Assembly: GCA_910574345.1 (NCBI GenBank)
Contig: CAJSZV010000005.1
Coordinates: 62,001-126,000, forward strand
DNA from: Clostridiaceae bacterium
GTDB taxonomy: Bacteria; Bacillota; Clostridia; Lachnospirales; Lachnospiraceae
Direction of reading: 5' to 3'
DNA: 64,000 nucleotides
Below, piece by piece: positions 7,731 to 15,674 of this stretch. The stretch's first letter is position 1. Each line of letters starts with the position of its first letter. The translations under genes were made by a program, and so were the position numbers. The notes beneath the pieces are model-generated. The model was given only the letters and a program-made list of their open reading frames with translations, was not told the DNA's origin and ran no database searches.

Positions 7731-8342
7731 ATGAAGAGAATGCAAAATATGACAGTGATATTGGCTTCGGGGTCGCCTAGAAGGCGGGAGTTGCTGGAAC
7801 AGATCGGGATACAGCCTATAGTGAGGCCAAGCGGAATTGAGGAGAAGGTGGCGTCTTCGGTGCCGGAGGAAGTGGTTATGGAGTTATCGCTCCAGAAAGC
7901 GGAGGATGTGGCAGTTCAGGCGCCGGAGCATACCTTGATTCTTGGGGCGGATACGGTAGTGGCTGTAGGCAGAGAGATTTTGGGGAAGCCTGAAAGTCAT
8001 GAGGATGCCGCAGAGATGATCAGAAAGATTGGGGGGCGGAGCCACCAGGTGTACACGGGAGTGACCTTGATCTATAAGGGAGAGAAGGAGAGCAGAGGGG
8101 TTACTTTTGCGGAGAAGACGGAAGTCCAGGTGTATCCTTTGACCGAGGAGGAGATTACGGGTTATGTTAGGACGGAAGAACCTATGGACAAGGCGGGGGC
8201 CTATGGAATCCAGGGGGCTTTTGCGGCTTACATCGAGGGGATTCACGGAGACTATACGAATGTGGTAGGTCTTCCCGTGGGAAGAGTATACCAGGAATGG
8301 AAGAAGCTTATGGAAGAGATGGAGGACGAAGAGAGTGATTAA
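7731..8342 (+). CDS. maf: Maf-like nucleoside triphosphate pyrophosphatase
   Basis: The 203-residue house-cleaning pyrophosphatase removes dTTP/UTP or modified nucleotides. The N-terminal ILASGSPRRRELLEQIG motif, ILGADTVVAV, LGKP and the QVYTGVTL region are all present, and DKAGAYGIQGAFAAYI marks the C-terminal half. GAAGGAG (7716-7722) sets the start at the ATG 7731; the longer GTG frame from 7659 would overlap the hairpin after the previous gene. It overlaps the next gene by 8 bp, which points to a common operon with the HAD phosphatase. Confidence 0.93.
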   Translation: MKRMQNMTVILASGSPRRRELLEQIGIQPIVRPSGIEEKVASSVPEEVVMELSLQKAEDVAVQAPEHTLILGADTVVAVGREILGKPESHEDAAEMIRKIGGRSHQVYTGVTLIYKGEKESRGVTFAEKTEVQVYPLTEEEITGYVRTEEPMDKAGAYGIQGAFAAYIEGIHGDYTNVVGLPVGRVYQEWKKLMEEMEDEESD

Positions 8343-9120
8343 ATTAATTGCCAGCGATATAGACGGAACCCTTGTGAAAGACGGAGAGCATCATTTGAAT
8401 CCGGAATATTTTGATGTGATCCTGAAACTCAGAAAGAAGGGGATTCAGTTTGCGGCAGCCAGCGGAAGACAGTGGGCCAGTATTGAGGCGGTGTTTGAGC
8501 CCATTAAAGAAAAGATATTCTATTTGTCAGATAACGGCTCTTATCTGGGATGCCATGGGCGGAACTTGTTTTTAAACCCCATTGAGAGAGACACTGCCCA
8601 GGAACTGATAAAGGCGATCCGGCAGACACCGGACCTGGATATTCTGGTAGGCGGGCCTGATGTGGCCTATATCGAGAGCAGGAACCAGGAATATATCAAT
8701 CTTCTGATTCATGGATACCAGTTTAAAGTGGTTCAGGTGGAAGATATTTCCCAGGTTGCGGATCAGATTATTAAGATATCTGCGTACAAGCCGTGCAGAA
8801 TCCAGGAAGCTACAGAAGGGCTTATGGCGCAGTTCGGCGGGAAACTTAAGATGGCTATAGCGGGAGATATGTGGCTGGATTCCATGGCCCCTGGTGTGTG
8901 CAAGGGGCATGCCATAAAAACCCTGCAGGAAAATCTGGATATAAAACCGGAAGAGACCATGGCTTTTGGGGATCAGATGAATGATATGGAGATGTTTGAA
9001 AGAGCTTATTACAGTTTTGCGGTGGCCAACGCCAGAGACGAGGTAAAGAAAGCTGCCAGATTCCAGGCGGACAGCAATGAACATGATGGAGTTCTCAAGG
9101 TTTTGAAGCAGCTTTTATAG
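8335..9120 (+). CDS. Cof-type HAD-IIB phosphatase
   Basis: A HAD-superfamily hydrolase of 261 residues. Motif I is DIDGTLV (Asp nucleophile near residue 8), motif II is AAASGR, and motif IV reads FGDQMNDMEM. The large C2 cap between residues about 85 and 190 is typical of Cof/YbjI sugar-phosphate or FMN phosphatases. The usual motif Ser/Thr after DNG (DNGSYLG) is present. The GTG start at 8335 overlaps the end of maf and follows GGAGG (8321-8325), so translation is probably coupled. The substrate is unknown. Confidence 0.9.
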   Translation: MIKLIASDIDGTLVKDGEHHLNPEYFDVILKLRKKGIQFAAASGRQWASIEAVFEPIKEKIFYLSDNGSYLGCHGRNLFLNPIERDTAQELIKAIRQTPDLDILVGGPDVAYIESRNQEYINLLIHGYQFKVVQVEDISQVADQIIKISAYKPCRIQEATEGLMAQFGGKLKMAIAGDMWLDSMAPGVCKGHAIKTLQENLDIKPEETMAFGDQMNDMEMFERAYYSFAVANARDEVKKAARFQADSNEHDGVLKVLKQLL

Positions 9121-9136
9121 GAAAGGAACCTTTTGA

Positions 9137-10102
9137 ATGGAAAGAAAAAGCAGATGGAAGGGATTGCTTGGGGCGGCGGCGGCCGTGGTATTGTCCGTGG
9201 CAGGGTGTTCCAAAGGAGTTCCCAGCGCCATAGAGCCCCAGGAACCAGTGATGTATACGAAACCTCAGATCATGGTCATTGCAACCACAGAGAGAAACCG
9301 CTATGAGCAGGTCTATACAGATGAGATATGGAATGCAGTCACGGAGGAAGGGAATACCTTTGAAGAATATCTCCTTAACCAGGTGCGCATTTTTTTGGAA
9401 AATATGAAGACTATGGTCTTGCTTGCCCAGGACAGGGAAATCACTTTAAGCAGCGGGGAGATGGACCGGATCAAACGTCTTGCCCGGAAGTATTATTCGG
9501 ATCTGTCAAGGGCAGCTATTGAATACATGGAAATCTCCGAGGAAGATGTGGTCGTCCTGTACCAGGATTATTATGTCGCCAACAAGGTAGTGGAAAAACT
9601 GACGGAGGGCCTGGATCTGGAGGTCAGCGACAGCGAGGCCAAGGTGATCACCATCCGCCAGATAAAGCTCAGTGACAGGACCACTGCAGAGAGTGTCTAT
9701 AGCCGCCTTCAGGAGGAGGGAAGCGACTTTGCAGTCATAGGCAGAGAAGTGACAGGAACTACTCCGGAGATCCGCAGCATAGGGCGGGGAGAGGAGAAAG
9801 AAGCCATTGAGGCGGCTGCGTTTGACCTGATTACGGGACAGGTGAGCCCCGTTATAGAACTGGAGGACGGATTTTATTTGATTCAATGTGTCAGTGACTA
9901 TGAGCCCGATGCCACCAGGGAGAGGAAGGCGCAGATTTACAAGGAACGGAAAAACTGGGCTTTTCAGCAGATATACAGTCAGTTTCAGTCTGAGCATAAG
10001 GCGGTTATTTCTGATGAAGAGTGGTCCGCCATCAGTTTTGAGGGCGGAGAAGATGTGGATACGGCGGATTTCTTTTTACTATATCAGGAGGAATTTGAAT
10101 GA
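9137..10102 (+). CDS. PrsA/SurA-like foldase lipoprotein
   Basis: A 321-residue exported lipoprotein: basic start, hydrophobic segment and lipobox SVAGC with the lipidated Cys at about residue 24. The middle part is helical, like the chaperone domain of PrsA/SurA (LLNQVRIFLENMKTMVLLAQ). A parvulin-like domain follows (about 165-265), including a KVITIRQIKL start and GQVSPVIELEDGFYLIQC, the usual end of a PPIC domain. It probably helps exported proteins fold outside the membrane. The stop overlaps the next start by 4 bp (ATGA), so the two are co-translated. Confidence 0.82.
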   Translation: MERKSRWKGLLGAAAAVVLSVAGCSKGVPSAIEPQEPVMYTKPQIMVIATTERNRYEQVYTDEIWNAVTEEGNTFEEYLLNQVRIFLENMKTMVLLAQDREITLSSGEMDRIKRLARKYYSDLSRAAIEYMEISEEDVVVLYQDYYVANKVVEKLTEGLDLEVSDSEAKVITIRQIKLSDRTTAESVYSRLQEEGSDFAVIGREVTGTTPEIRSIGRGEEKEAIEAAAFDLITGQVSPVIELEDGFYLIQCVSDYEPDATRERKAQIYKERKNWAFQQIYSQFQSEHKAVISDEEWSAISFEGGEDVDTADFFLLYQEEFE

Positions 10103-10596
10103 CGGCATTGAAGGTGGAGGATATCCGGCGGTTTACCTCCAGTTTGTTCATCGGGACTGTGTTTGACCCCTTTCTCGTAAGGGAAGCGGAGATTGTGACC
10201 TTTAATACTTTTCACATTGACGGAAAGGTGAGAAAAGAATATTATACGGACCAGGAGATAGAGGACGGCGGGATAGGAGAATTCTCAGAGTGGGGCGCAG
10301 TAAAGCCGGTGTGCTTTTCCCTGATTAAAGGGAAGAAGCTTCCGGGGAGTTTTCGTATCGTCCTTCAGCTGGGGCAGGAACAGACAGATGCTTTTCTGGC
10401 GGACAGGCGTCTTTCTTTCCGGGCGGAGCAGATCAGCGGCCTCTATATGAATATACGGTATGAGGACGGGGAATTATTCTGTGTTACGGGAACTTCCGTA
10501 AATTTCTTTACCCTGGACAAGTCTCTTGAGACGGAATGGGACGAAGCGGTGAAAGGATTCTTAAAAGAGCATCAGATCCCTTACCTGTGTGACTGA
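10099..10596 (+). CDS. DUF5721-like cytoplasmic protein
   Basis: A 165-residue soluble protein with no membrane segments or signal, starting MTALKVEDIRRFTSSLFIGTVFDPFLVREAEI. This opening, and the later TFHIDGKVRKEY and WGAVKPVCFSLIKGKKLP, are shared by a protein of unknown function common in Lachnospiraceae (DUF5721 as I recall it). It is coupled by ATGA overlap to the foldase lipoprotein gene, which suggests a joint operon but not a function. Confidence 0.7.
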   Translation: MTALKVEDIRRFTSSLFIGTVFDPFLVREAEIVTFNTFHIDGKVRKEYYTDQEIEDGGIGEFSEWGAVKPVCFSLIKGKKLPGSFRIVLQLGQEQTDAFLADRRLSFRAEQISGLYMNIRYEDGELFCVTGTSVNFFTLDKSLETEWDEAVKGFLKEHQIPYLCD

Positions 10597-10653
10597 TCAG
10601 GGCGCATAAAAAAGTATGGATACGGAGTGCTCTGCAAACAAATGGAGGAAATT

Positions 10654-11235
10654 ATGGCAAAATTGTATTTCAGATATGGGGCCATGGGCAGTTCCAAGAC
10701 AGCCAACGCCCTGATGGTGGAGTATAACTATATGGAGCGGGGAAAGAAGGCCCTTTTGGTAAAACCCCGCCTGGATTCTCGTGACGGGGATTATACCATT
10801 CGTTCCAGAATGGGGCTTGAGAAGAAGGGAATCCTTCTGGAGCAGCTGGTGAGCATGAAAGATGATGAGATCAGGGAATATGACTGCATTATTGTGGATG
10901 AGGCTCAGTTTGCCAATAAGTCCCAGGTGGAGTTTATGGTGCATATTGTGGACGACCTGGAAGTTCCGGTCATTTGCTATGGGCTGAGGACGGATTTCCG
11001 CAGAGAGTTTTTTGAGGGCAGTCTGTGGCTTATGGCCTGGGCTGACAAGATCGAGGAGATCAAGACAGTGTGCTGGTGCGGGAAGGCGGCTACCTGCAAT
11101 GCCAGAATCGGCGAGGACGGGCAGATGGTCCGGGCCGGCAAGCAGATTGTTATGGGAGGGAATGATAGGTACACGGCTCTTTGCCGCAGGCATTTCAGGG
11201 AAGGGAACTTAGGGCCCAGGATGCAGGCGGAATAA
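10654..11235 (+). CDS. tdk: thymidine kinase
   Basis: A type II thymidine kinase of 193 residues that salvages thymidine to dTMP with ATP. The P-loop is GAMGSSKT, the Walker B/lid motif is VDEAQF, and the zinc-binding half-sites CWCG and CRRHF are visible, with CNAR between. GSSKT replaces the more usual GSGKT, which still fits a P-loop. TGGAGGAA (10643-10650) precedes the ATG 10654. An AAGG-poor upstream stretch argues against the longer frames from 10627 or 10642. Confidence 0.93.
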   Translation: MAKLYFRYGAMGSSKTANALMVEYNYMERGKKALLVKPRLDSRDGDYTIRSRMGLEKKGILLEQLVSMKDDEIREYDCIIVDEAQFANKSQVEFMVHIVDDLEVPVICYGLRTDFRREFFEGSLWLMAWADKIEEIKTVCWCGKAATCNARIGEDGQMVRAGKQIVMGGNDRYTALCRRHFREGNLGPRMQAE

Positions 11236-11266
11236 GGCGGCGCCAAGCAGGAATACGGGAGAAAGA

Positions 11267-12223
11267 ATGGATAAAGATATTGATTATGTGGTGGCTGTGG
11301 CAGAATGCAGAAGTATTTCAAAGGCGGCGGACATCCTGTTTATCAGCCAGCCTTCTTTAAGCCGCTATATTTCTAAATTGGAGCAGGATCTGGGGCTTAA
11401 GCTGTTTTCCAGAACCGGTTCAGGCGTAAGCCTTACAGAAGCAGGCCAGGTGTATGTGTCCTATGCAAAGGAGATTAAAGGGCTTCAGGCGACTATGGCC
11501 AGAAAGCTTCACCAGATGAAGCTGGAGGAGCGCTCCAGGCAGATCAGCGTCTGTATGACCCTGAATACGGGGACGCTTTTGACCGGCCAGATCTCGGAAG
11601 CATTTGCCAGAAAATATCCTGATGTGAGGTTGGAATTTATTAATGCGATGTCCAAGGATATCCAAAGGCTTTTAGAGGAAAAGAAATGTGATTTTGCCAT
11701 AGGGCCCGACGTGTGTGACCGAAATGCTTTTTCCTATGATCTGCTGACAAAAGAGCATTTTATTCTGGCTGTGCCAATCAGGTATGATCTGGAAGCTCTG
11801 TCCGAGGAAAAAGACGGGTTTAAATTCCCATGGATTGACATTGCATGTCTTCCCGAAGTGGATTACATCTTTCAAGACGACTCCTGTAATGTGAGGAAGG
11901 ATATTGACAGGATTTTGAAAAGATGTGGTGTCAGAATCCGCCCCGTTATGGAGGTTACGAATTCCATACTGACTATTCAGGCCGTGGAGAGACAGCTGGG
12001 CTGCGCTTTTTTGTCGGAATCCTTTCTGCCGTATATTATTAACAGAGAATCTTTGCGCTGCTATTGCATAGGAGAGCCGGGCGATGCCTCAACCAGCGGC
12101 GCAATTTATGATAGGGATAAACAGCTGACGGCCCAGGAGAGGTACTGTATTTCCTGCATTGGCGAAGGGCTGGTAAAAAGTATGGACGATATAAGAAAGG
12201 AATTCTTGAAGGGTAGGGTATAG
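11267..12223 (+). CDS. LysR-family transcriptional regulator
   Basis: The 318-residue regulator has a winged HTH in residues 1-60 (SISKAADILFISQPSLSRYISKLEQDLGLKLFSR) and a periplasmic-binding-protein-like effector domain after about 90 (RQISVCMTLNTGTL...). It lies directly upstream of an SLC13-type permease and a serine hydrolase with their own promoter, and is separated from them by a terminator that overlaps its stop codon. LysR proteins usually control the neighbouring genes, so an organic anion brought in by the permease is the likely inducer; this is inference. Confidence 0.92.
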   Translation: MDKDIDYVVAVAECRSISKAADILFISQPSLSRYISKLEQDLGLKLFSRTGSGVSLTEAGQVYVSYAKEIKGLQATMARKLHQMKLEERSRQISVCMTLNTGTLLTGQISEAFARKYPDVRLEFINAMSKDIQRLLEEKKCDFAIGPDVCDRNAFSYDLLTKEHFILAVPIRYDLEALSEEKDGFKFPWIDIACLPEVDYIFQDDSCNVRKDIDRILKRCGVRIRPVMEVTNSILTIQAVERQLGCAFLSESFLPYIINRESLRCYCIGEPGDASTSGAIYDRDKQLTAQERYCISCIGEGLVKSMDDIRKEFLKGRV

Positions 12224-12250
12224 CCTGGCGGTTATACCCTATGTTTTTTT
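12215..12250 (+). terminator. rho-independent terminator after the LysR gene
   Basis: An 11-bp stem AGGGTATAGCC/GGTTATACCCT (12215-12225 with 12230-12240, one G-U pair) has a 4-nt loop and is followed by ATGTTTTTTT. The stem contains the stop codon of the LysR gene. Confidence 0.88.
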
Positions 12251-12255
12251 GATAT

Positions 12256-12284
12256 TTGTTAGAGCGGGAAGATCATAATATAAT
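12256..12284 (+). promoter_or_regulatory. promoter of the SLC13 permease operon
   Basis: TTGTTA (12256-12261), a 17-bp spacer and TATAAT (12279-12284). The weak -35 and the adjacent LysR gene suit an activator-dependent promoter. The untranslated leader to the ATG at 12349 is about 58 nt. Confidence 0.72.
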
Positions 12285-12348
12285 AAAAATAACTTAAGTG
12301 ATGCCGGCGTGACCAAAGAATATAAGGTTTTTCTAAGGAGGAAATGAT

Positions 12349-13641
12349 ATGGGTTCCACAATGCTTTGGGCATTTATAACATTGATTATTTTTATTGTAA
12401 TACTGGCGCTTCCAAAGATTCCCAACTGGATGACATTCTTATGCATGGCTCCCGTAGTGGTCTTTTCAGGGGTTATGTCGTCTTCCGATGTGTATGGGGT
12501 TTTGAACAGTTCAGGACTGCATCTGATGATTATTATCTGTATGTTTTCCGGCATGATTGCGGCCACAGGCCTTGATATTGTCATGGGTAATGCCATAGAC
12601 AAAATGACAGGCAATGTGAAGGGGGAAAAGAAAGAGATGATGATCCTGGCCATTATCTATGTTGTGTCAGGTCTGGTTTCTTTTGTACTTCAAAACAGCT
12701 ATGTGGCAATGGCATTTCTTCCTGTGCTTTTCAGTATTTCAAAAAGAAATAAAATCAGTCATTCCAAACTGATTCTGTTTGTGATTTATTCCACAACATT
12801 AGGGGGCGCCTGCACCCTGATCGGTACGCCTACCAATGTGTATGCCAACACGGCTCTCGAGGAGGCAGGCCTGGAATTGTTCAGCATGCTGGATTTTGCC
12901 TGGGTAGGATTTCCTATCTTCGTTATCGGCGGCCTTTATATGATTTTTATGAACAGATGGTGTCCGTCCTATGAGGAGACGGTTCCTACAGGAGTAGGGA
13001 TGGAACTGAAAGAGATCACGCCTGAGCAGAAGAAAAAGCAGAAGATTGTCGGCCTCTGTTTCGCGGGTTTTGTTATTGCCATGGTAGCCGAGTCTTTCTT
13101 TAAGATTAAGTGCAATCCTAACTATATTGGCTACGGCCTGATCGCCGTGTCTGTACTGACTACCATTGTCACTCCTAAAGAAGTGATGTCTTCCCTGAAT
13201 GCGGAGCTGATTCTTTTCTGTGCCGGCATTAACCTTCTGATTGCGGTTATGAAGATCAGCGGCCTTGGAGATGTGTTCGGAGGCGCGGTTTTGTCCATTC
13301 TGGGAGATAACAGGAATCTGTATTTTATTACGGCAGTGCTGTTTATCGGTTCCGCCGTTATGACCTCTTTCATGAACAATATGGCAACGGCAGGAGTTCT
13401 TGCACCTATCGGCATCTCCATAGCCAGCGCTTTGGGCGCCAATCCCCAGGCCATCGTATTGGCAATTGCCATCGGATCGGGCTGTTCCTATCTGACACCC
13501 ATTGCTTCAGGGACAAACCAGAACATGATTATTTTCTCAAACCTGAAGTTTACGGATTTTGCTAAATTTGGCTGGCCCCTGGTGATTATCAGCCTGGTAT
13601 GCTGTGTGGGCATATTGCCTTTGGTGTTCCCGTTCTTTTAA
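12349..13641 (+). CDS. SLC13/DASS-type anion permease
   Basis: A 430-residue protein with about 11 membrane helices. The duplicated signature of Na+-coupled dicarboxylate/sulfate carriers is seen as GGACTLIGTPTNVYAN and, in the second half, SFMNNMATAGVLAPIG and CSYLTPIASGTNQN (SNT-type ion/substrate loops). It should import a small organic or inorganic anion at the cytoplasmic membrane. AAGGAGG (12335-12341) precedes the ATG. A serine hydrolase follows 38 bp downstream, and the LysR regulator precedes it; together they look like a catabolic unit for one substrate. Confidence 0.88.
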   Translation: MGSTMLWAFITLIIFIVILALPKIPNWMTFLCMAPVVVFSGVMSSSDVYGVLNSSGLHLMIIICMFSGMIAATGLDIVMGNAIDKMTGNVKGEKKEMMILAIIYVVSGLVSFVLQNSYVAMAFLPVLFSISKRNKISHSKLILFVIYSTTLGGACTLIGTPTNVYANTALEEAGLELFSMLDFAWVGFPIFVIGGLYMIFMNRWCPSYEETVPTGVGMELKEITPEQKKKQKIVGLCFAGFVIAMVAESFFKIKCNPNYIGYGLIAVSVLTTIVTPKEVMSSLNAELILFCAGINLLIAVMKISGLGDVFGGAVLSILGDNRNLYFITAVLFIGSAVMTSFMNNMATAGVLAPIGISIASALGANPQAIVLAIAIGSGCSYLTPIASGTNQNMIIFSNLKFTDFAKFGWPLVIISLVCCVGILPLVFPFF

Positions 13642-13679
13642 GAGCATGACATAACATCCATAAGGAGGAAATAAAGGAG

Positions 13680-15110
13680 ATGAAAAAGAAACTTGAATAT
13701 TCATACCCGGAAAAGGAGGGTGTAGATTCTCTGGCCATTATGGATTTTCTGAATGAGGCAGAAAAGACAGGAAAAGAGATTCACGGTATTATGATTATAA
13801 GGCATAAGAAGGTAATATTTGAGGCTTATAATGAGCCTTACAGGGCAGAGATTCCTCATATCATGCATTCTTTTACCAAGTGCCTGACCAACACCGCAGT
13901 AGGGCTTGCATTCAGCCAGGGGCTTTTAAAACTGGACGACCCCATACTGAAGTTTTTGCCGGAGTATGAGAAGGGCAGTACAAAATATTTAAAAAAGGCT
14001 ACCATTGGGAATCTGATCACCATGAGGAGCGGACAGGAGAGGGGAATCGGGGGCAATGAGTGGCGCCCCCTGAAAGGCAGCTGGCTTGAGGCTTATTTTA
14101 AGGTTCCCTTCGTAAAGGAGCCGGGAAGTGAATTTATGTATTCCAGCGGAAACAGTTACATACTTTCTGCCATTGTCCAGCGGCTTACAGGAAAAACCTG
14201 CCACGAATATTTGAGGGAGCATATATTGGAAAAAATAGGAATCGGCGGATTTGACTGGATGTTAAGCCCTGAGGGGATATGTTCAGGGGGCAACGGGGTC
14301 AGCCTTACTGTGGAGGATATGGCAAGAATCGGCCTTCTGTATCTGAACAGAGGAAACTGGGAGGGGGAGCAGCTTCTTTCCGGGGAATGGGTGGAATATG
14401 CCATGGGCTTAAAAGACAGGATTCCCGCTCCAAAAGGGGGAAAGGAGTATAATTTCCATTGGGAGCATGAGGGAGATATCTGGGAGGCGAAAGGAATGTT
14501 CGGCCAGACCTGTGCTCTGATTCCAAAGCTTGATATGGTGGTTGCCTATACGGCGGCGGACGACAAATATCTGTTCTCTCGGATTCTCCAGAAGGAACTG
14601 GTGGATCAGGTAAAAGAAGGAGGGACGCTGGATGAGAAAAACAGGCTGATTCTGAGAGATAAAGGACTCCGCATGACTTTGGAGAATAAGAACCGTTCCG
14701 TAAAAGATCACTATAGGCCAAAGAAAGCAGAATACCGGTTTATCCTGGACGGAAAGGTGGACCATATTACAGAGATCTGCCTGACACTGGGTGAAAAAGA
14801 GGTAACTTACGGAATCAGAGATCACAGGGGATTTCACCAGGTAACTGCCGGGATGGAGCATTGGATTCACGGAACTACCAGTATGACAGGAGGTTATCTG
14901 CATCATCAATATGAGGTGGAGGAGGCAAAAATTTCTGCCTGCGCCTACTGGAGCAGCAAAAATACCCTGATGATGGAGTGGAGATATCCGGAGATGGCAT
15001 TCTTTGACCATGTGTCTGTGACATGGGAAGAGGGAAGAATACGGATTAACCGTTGGGTTAACATGAATTCCGAGGCTTTTGAGAGACCGGAGATTGAAGC
15101 AGAATATTGA
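13680..15110 (+). CDS. serine hydrolase, class C beta-lactamase fold
   Basis: The protein has 476 residues and no signal peptide, so it is cytoplasmic. The active-site tetrad SFTK (SxxK) lies at about residues 61-64 and the Tyr motif reads YSSGNS (YxN/YxS type) at about 157. LDDPILKFLPEY and GNLITMRSGQ are typical of the family. A C-terminal extension after about residue 345 (IHGTTSMTGGYLHH, SACAYWSSKNTLMMEWRYPE) is beta-rich and may be a lid or substrate domain. It is likely an esterase/amidase rather than an antibiotic beta-lactamase because it is not exported. AAGGAGG (13662-13668) precedes the ATG, and the gene shares the operon with the SLC13 permease. Confidence 0.85.
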   Translation: MKKKLEYSYPEKEGVDSLAIMDFLNEAEKTGKEIHGIMIIRHKKVIFEAYNEPYRAEIPHIMHSFTKCLTNTAVGLAFSQGLLKLDDPILKFLPEYEKGSTKYLKKATIGNLITMRSGQERGIGGNEWRPLKGSWLEAYFKVPFVKEPGSEFMYSSGNSYILSAIVQRLTGKTCHEYLREHILEKIGIGGFDWMLSPEGICSGGNGVSLTVEDMARIGLLYLNRGNWEGEQLLSGEWVEYAMGLKDRIPAPKGGKEYNFHWEHEGDIWEAKGMFGQTCALIPKLDMVVAYTAADDKYLFSRILQKELVDQVKEGGTLDEKNRLILRDKGLRMTLENKNRSVKDHYRPKKAEYRFILDGKVDHITEICLTLGEKEVTYGIRDHRGFHQVTAGMEHWIHGTTSMTGGYLHHQYEVEEAKISACAYWSSKNTLMMEWRYPEMAFFDHVSVTWEEGRIRINRWVNMNSEAFERPEIEAEY

Positions 15111-15116
15111 TGATTG

Positions 15117-15143
15117 TTAGCACTCATTTCAAATGAGTGCTAA
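15117..15143. promoter_or_regulatory. CIRCE element (HrcA operator)
   Basis: TTAGCACTC-N9-GAGTGCTAA is a perfect match to the CIRCE consensus. It ends 7 bp before the -35 box of the htpG promoter, so HrcA would bind just upstream of or against RNA polymerase. CIRCE usually serves groESL and hrcA-dnaK; here it is at htpG. Confidence 0.95.
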
Positions 15144-15150
15144 ATTTATG

Positions 15151-15179
15151 TTGACATTTTTCAATTATGGTACTAAAAT
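15151..15179 (+). promoter_or_regulatory. htpG promoter
   Basis: Consensus TTGACA (15151-15156), a 17-bp spacer and TAAAAT (15174-15179). It gives a start near 15186 and a leader of about 490 nt before htpG. Confidence 0.82.
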
Positions 15180-15223
15180 GTACTATGAAAGTGCTGCACC
15201 GCAGCCATGGTGAATGCATGCTT

Positions 15224-15627
15224 GCATGCAATGAACCATGGATATGGGGCAGCCAAGCCGGTATGAGCAAGCAGGCCGGCAGGCCGGATTGGGAATACCG
15301 GCGGCGATTGCGTGAGGGCAAAGCCCGGAGCAATCGACTTTCATAGGGCGGCTGGAGCAGCGAGAAAGGCATGCATGCAATGAACCATGGATATGGGGCA
15401 GCCAAGCCGGTATGAGCAAGCAGGCCGGCAGGCCGGATTGGGAATACAGGCGGCGATTGCGTGAGGGCAAAGCCCGGAGCAATCGACTTTCATAGGGCGG
15501 CCGGAACAGCGAGAAAGGCATGCATGCAATGAACCATGGATATGGGGCAGCCAAGCCGGTATGAGCAAGCAGGCCGGCAGGCCGGATTGGGAATACAGGC
15601 GGCGATTGCGTGAGGGCAAAGCCCGGA
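15224..15627. repeat. 149-bp tandem direct repeat, 2.7 copies, in the htpG leader
   Basis: Units start at 15224, 15373 and 15522, each with GCATGCAATGAACCATGG. The period is 149 bp, and the third copy stops after 106 bp in GCCCGGA. Copies differ at only a few positions (for example ATACCGG or ATACAGG; GGCTGGAGC or GGCCGGAAC). Each full unit can fold a stem CGATTGC/GCAATCG with an inner GGGC-AAA-GCCC hairpin (first copy 15305-15336), and carries GCCGG/CCGGC pairs. 149 is not a multiple of three, so no reading frame is kept from copy to copy, and the element is most likely RNA or DNA structure rather than coding. The rest of the 15111-15674 gap is CIRCE, promoter and the htpG ribosome site. Confidence 0.9.
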
Positions 15628-15674
15628 CAACATTGAATGAAATAAAACAATAATATAAAGAAGGAGTGTTTCAT

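Noticed and set aside
13680-15110. Antibiotic-inactivating class C beta-lactamase
   Set aside because: There is no signal peptide, the Tyr motif is YSS rather than YxN, and the operon partner is an anion permease, so a metabolic hydrolase is more likely.
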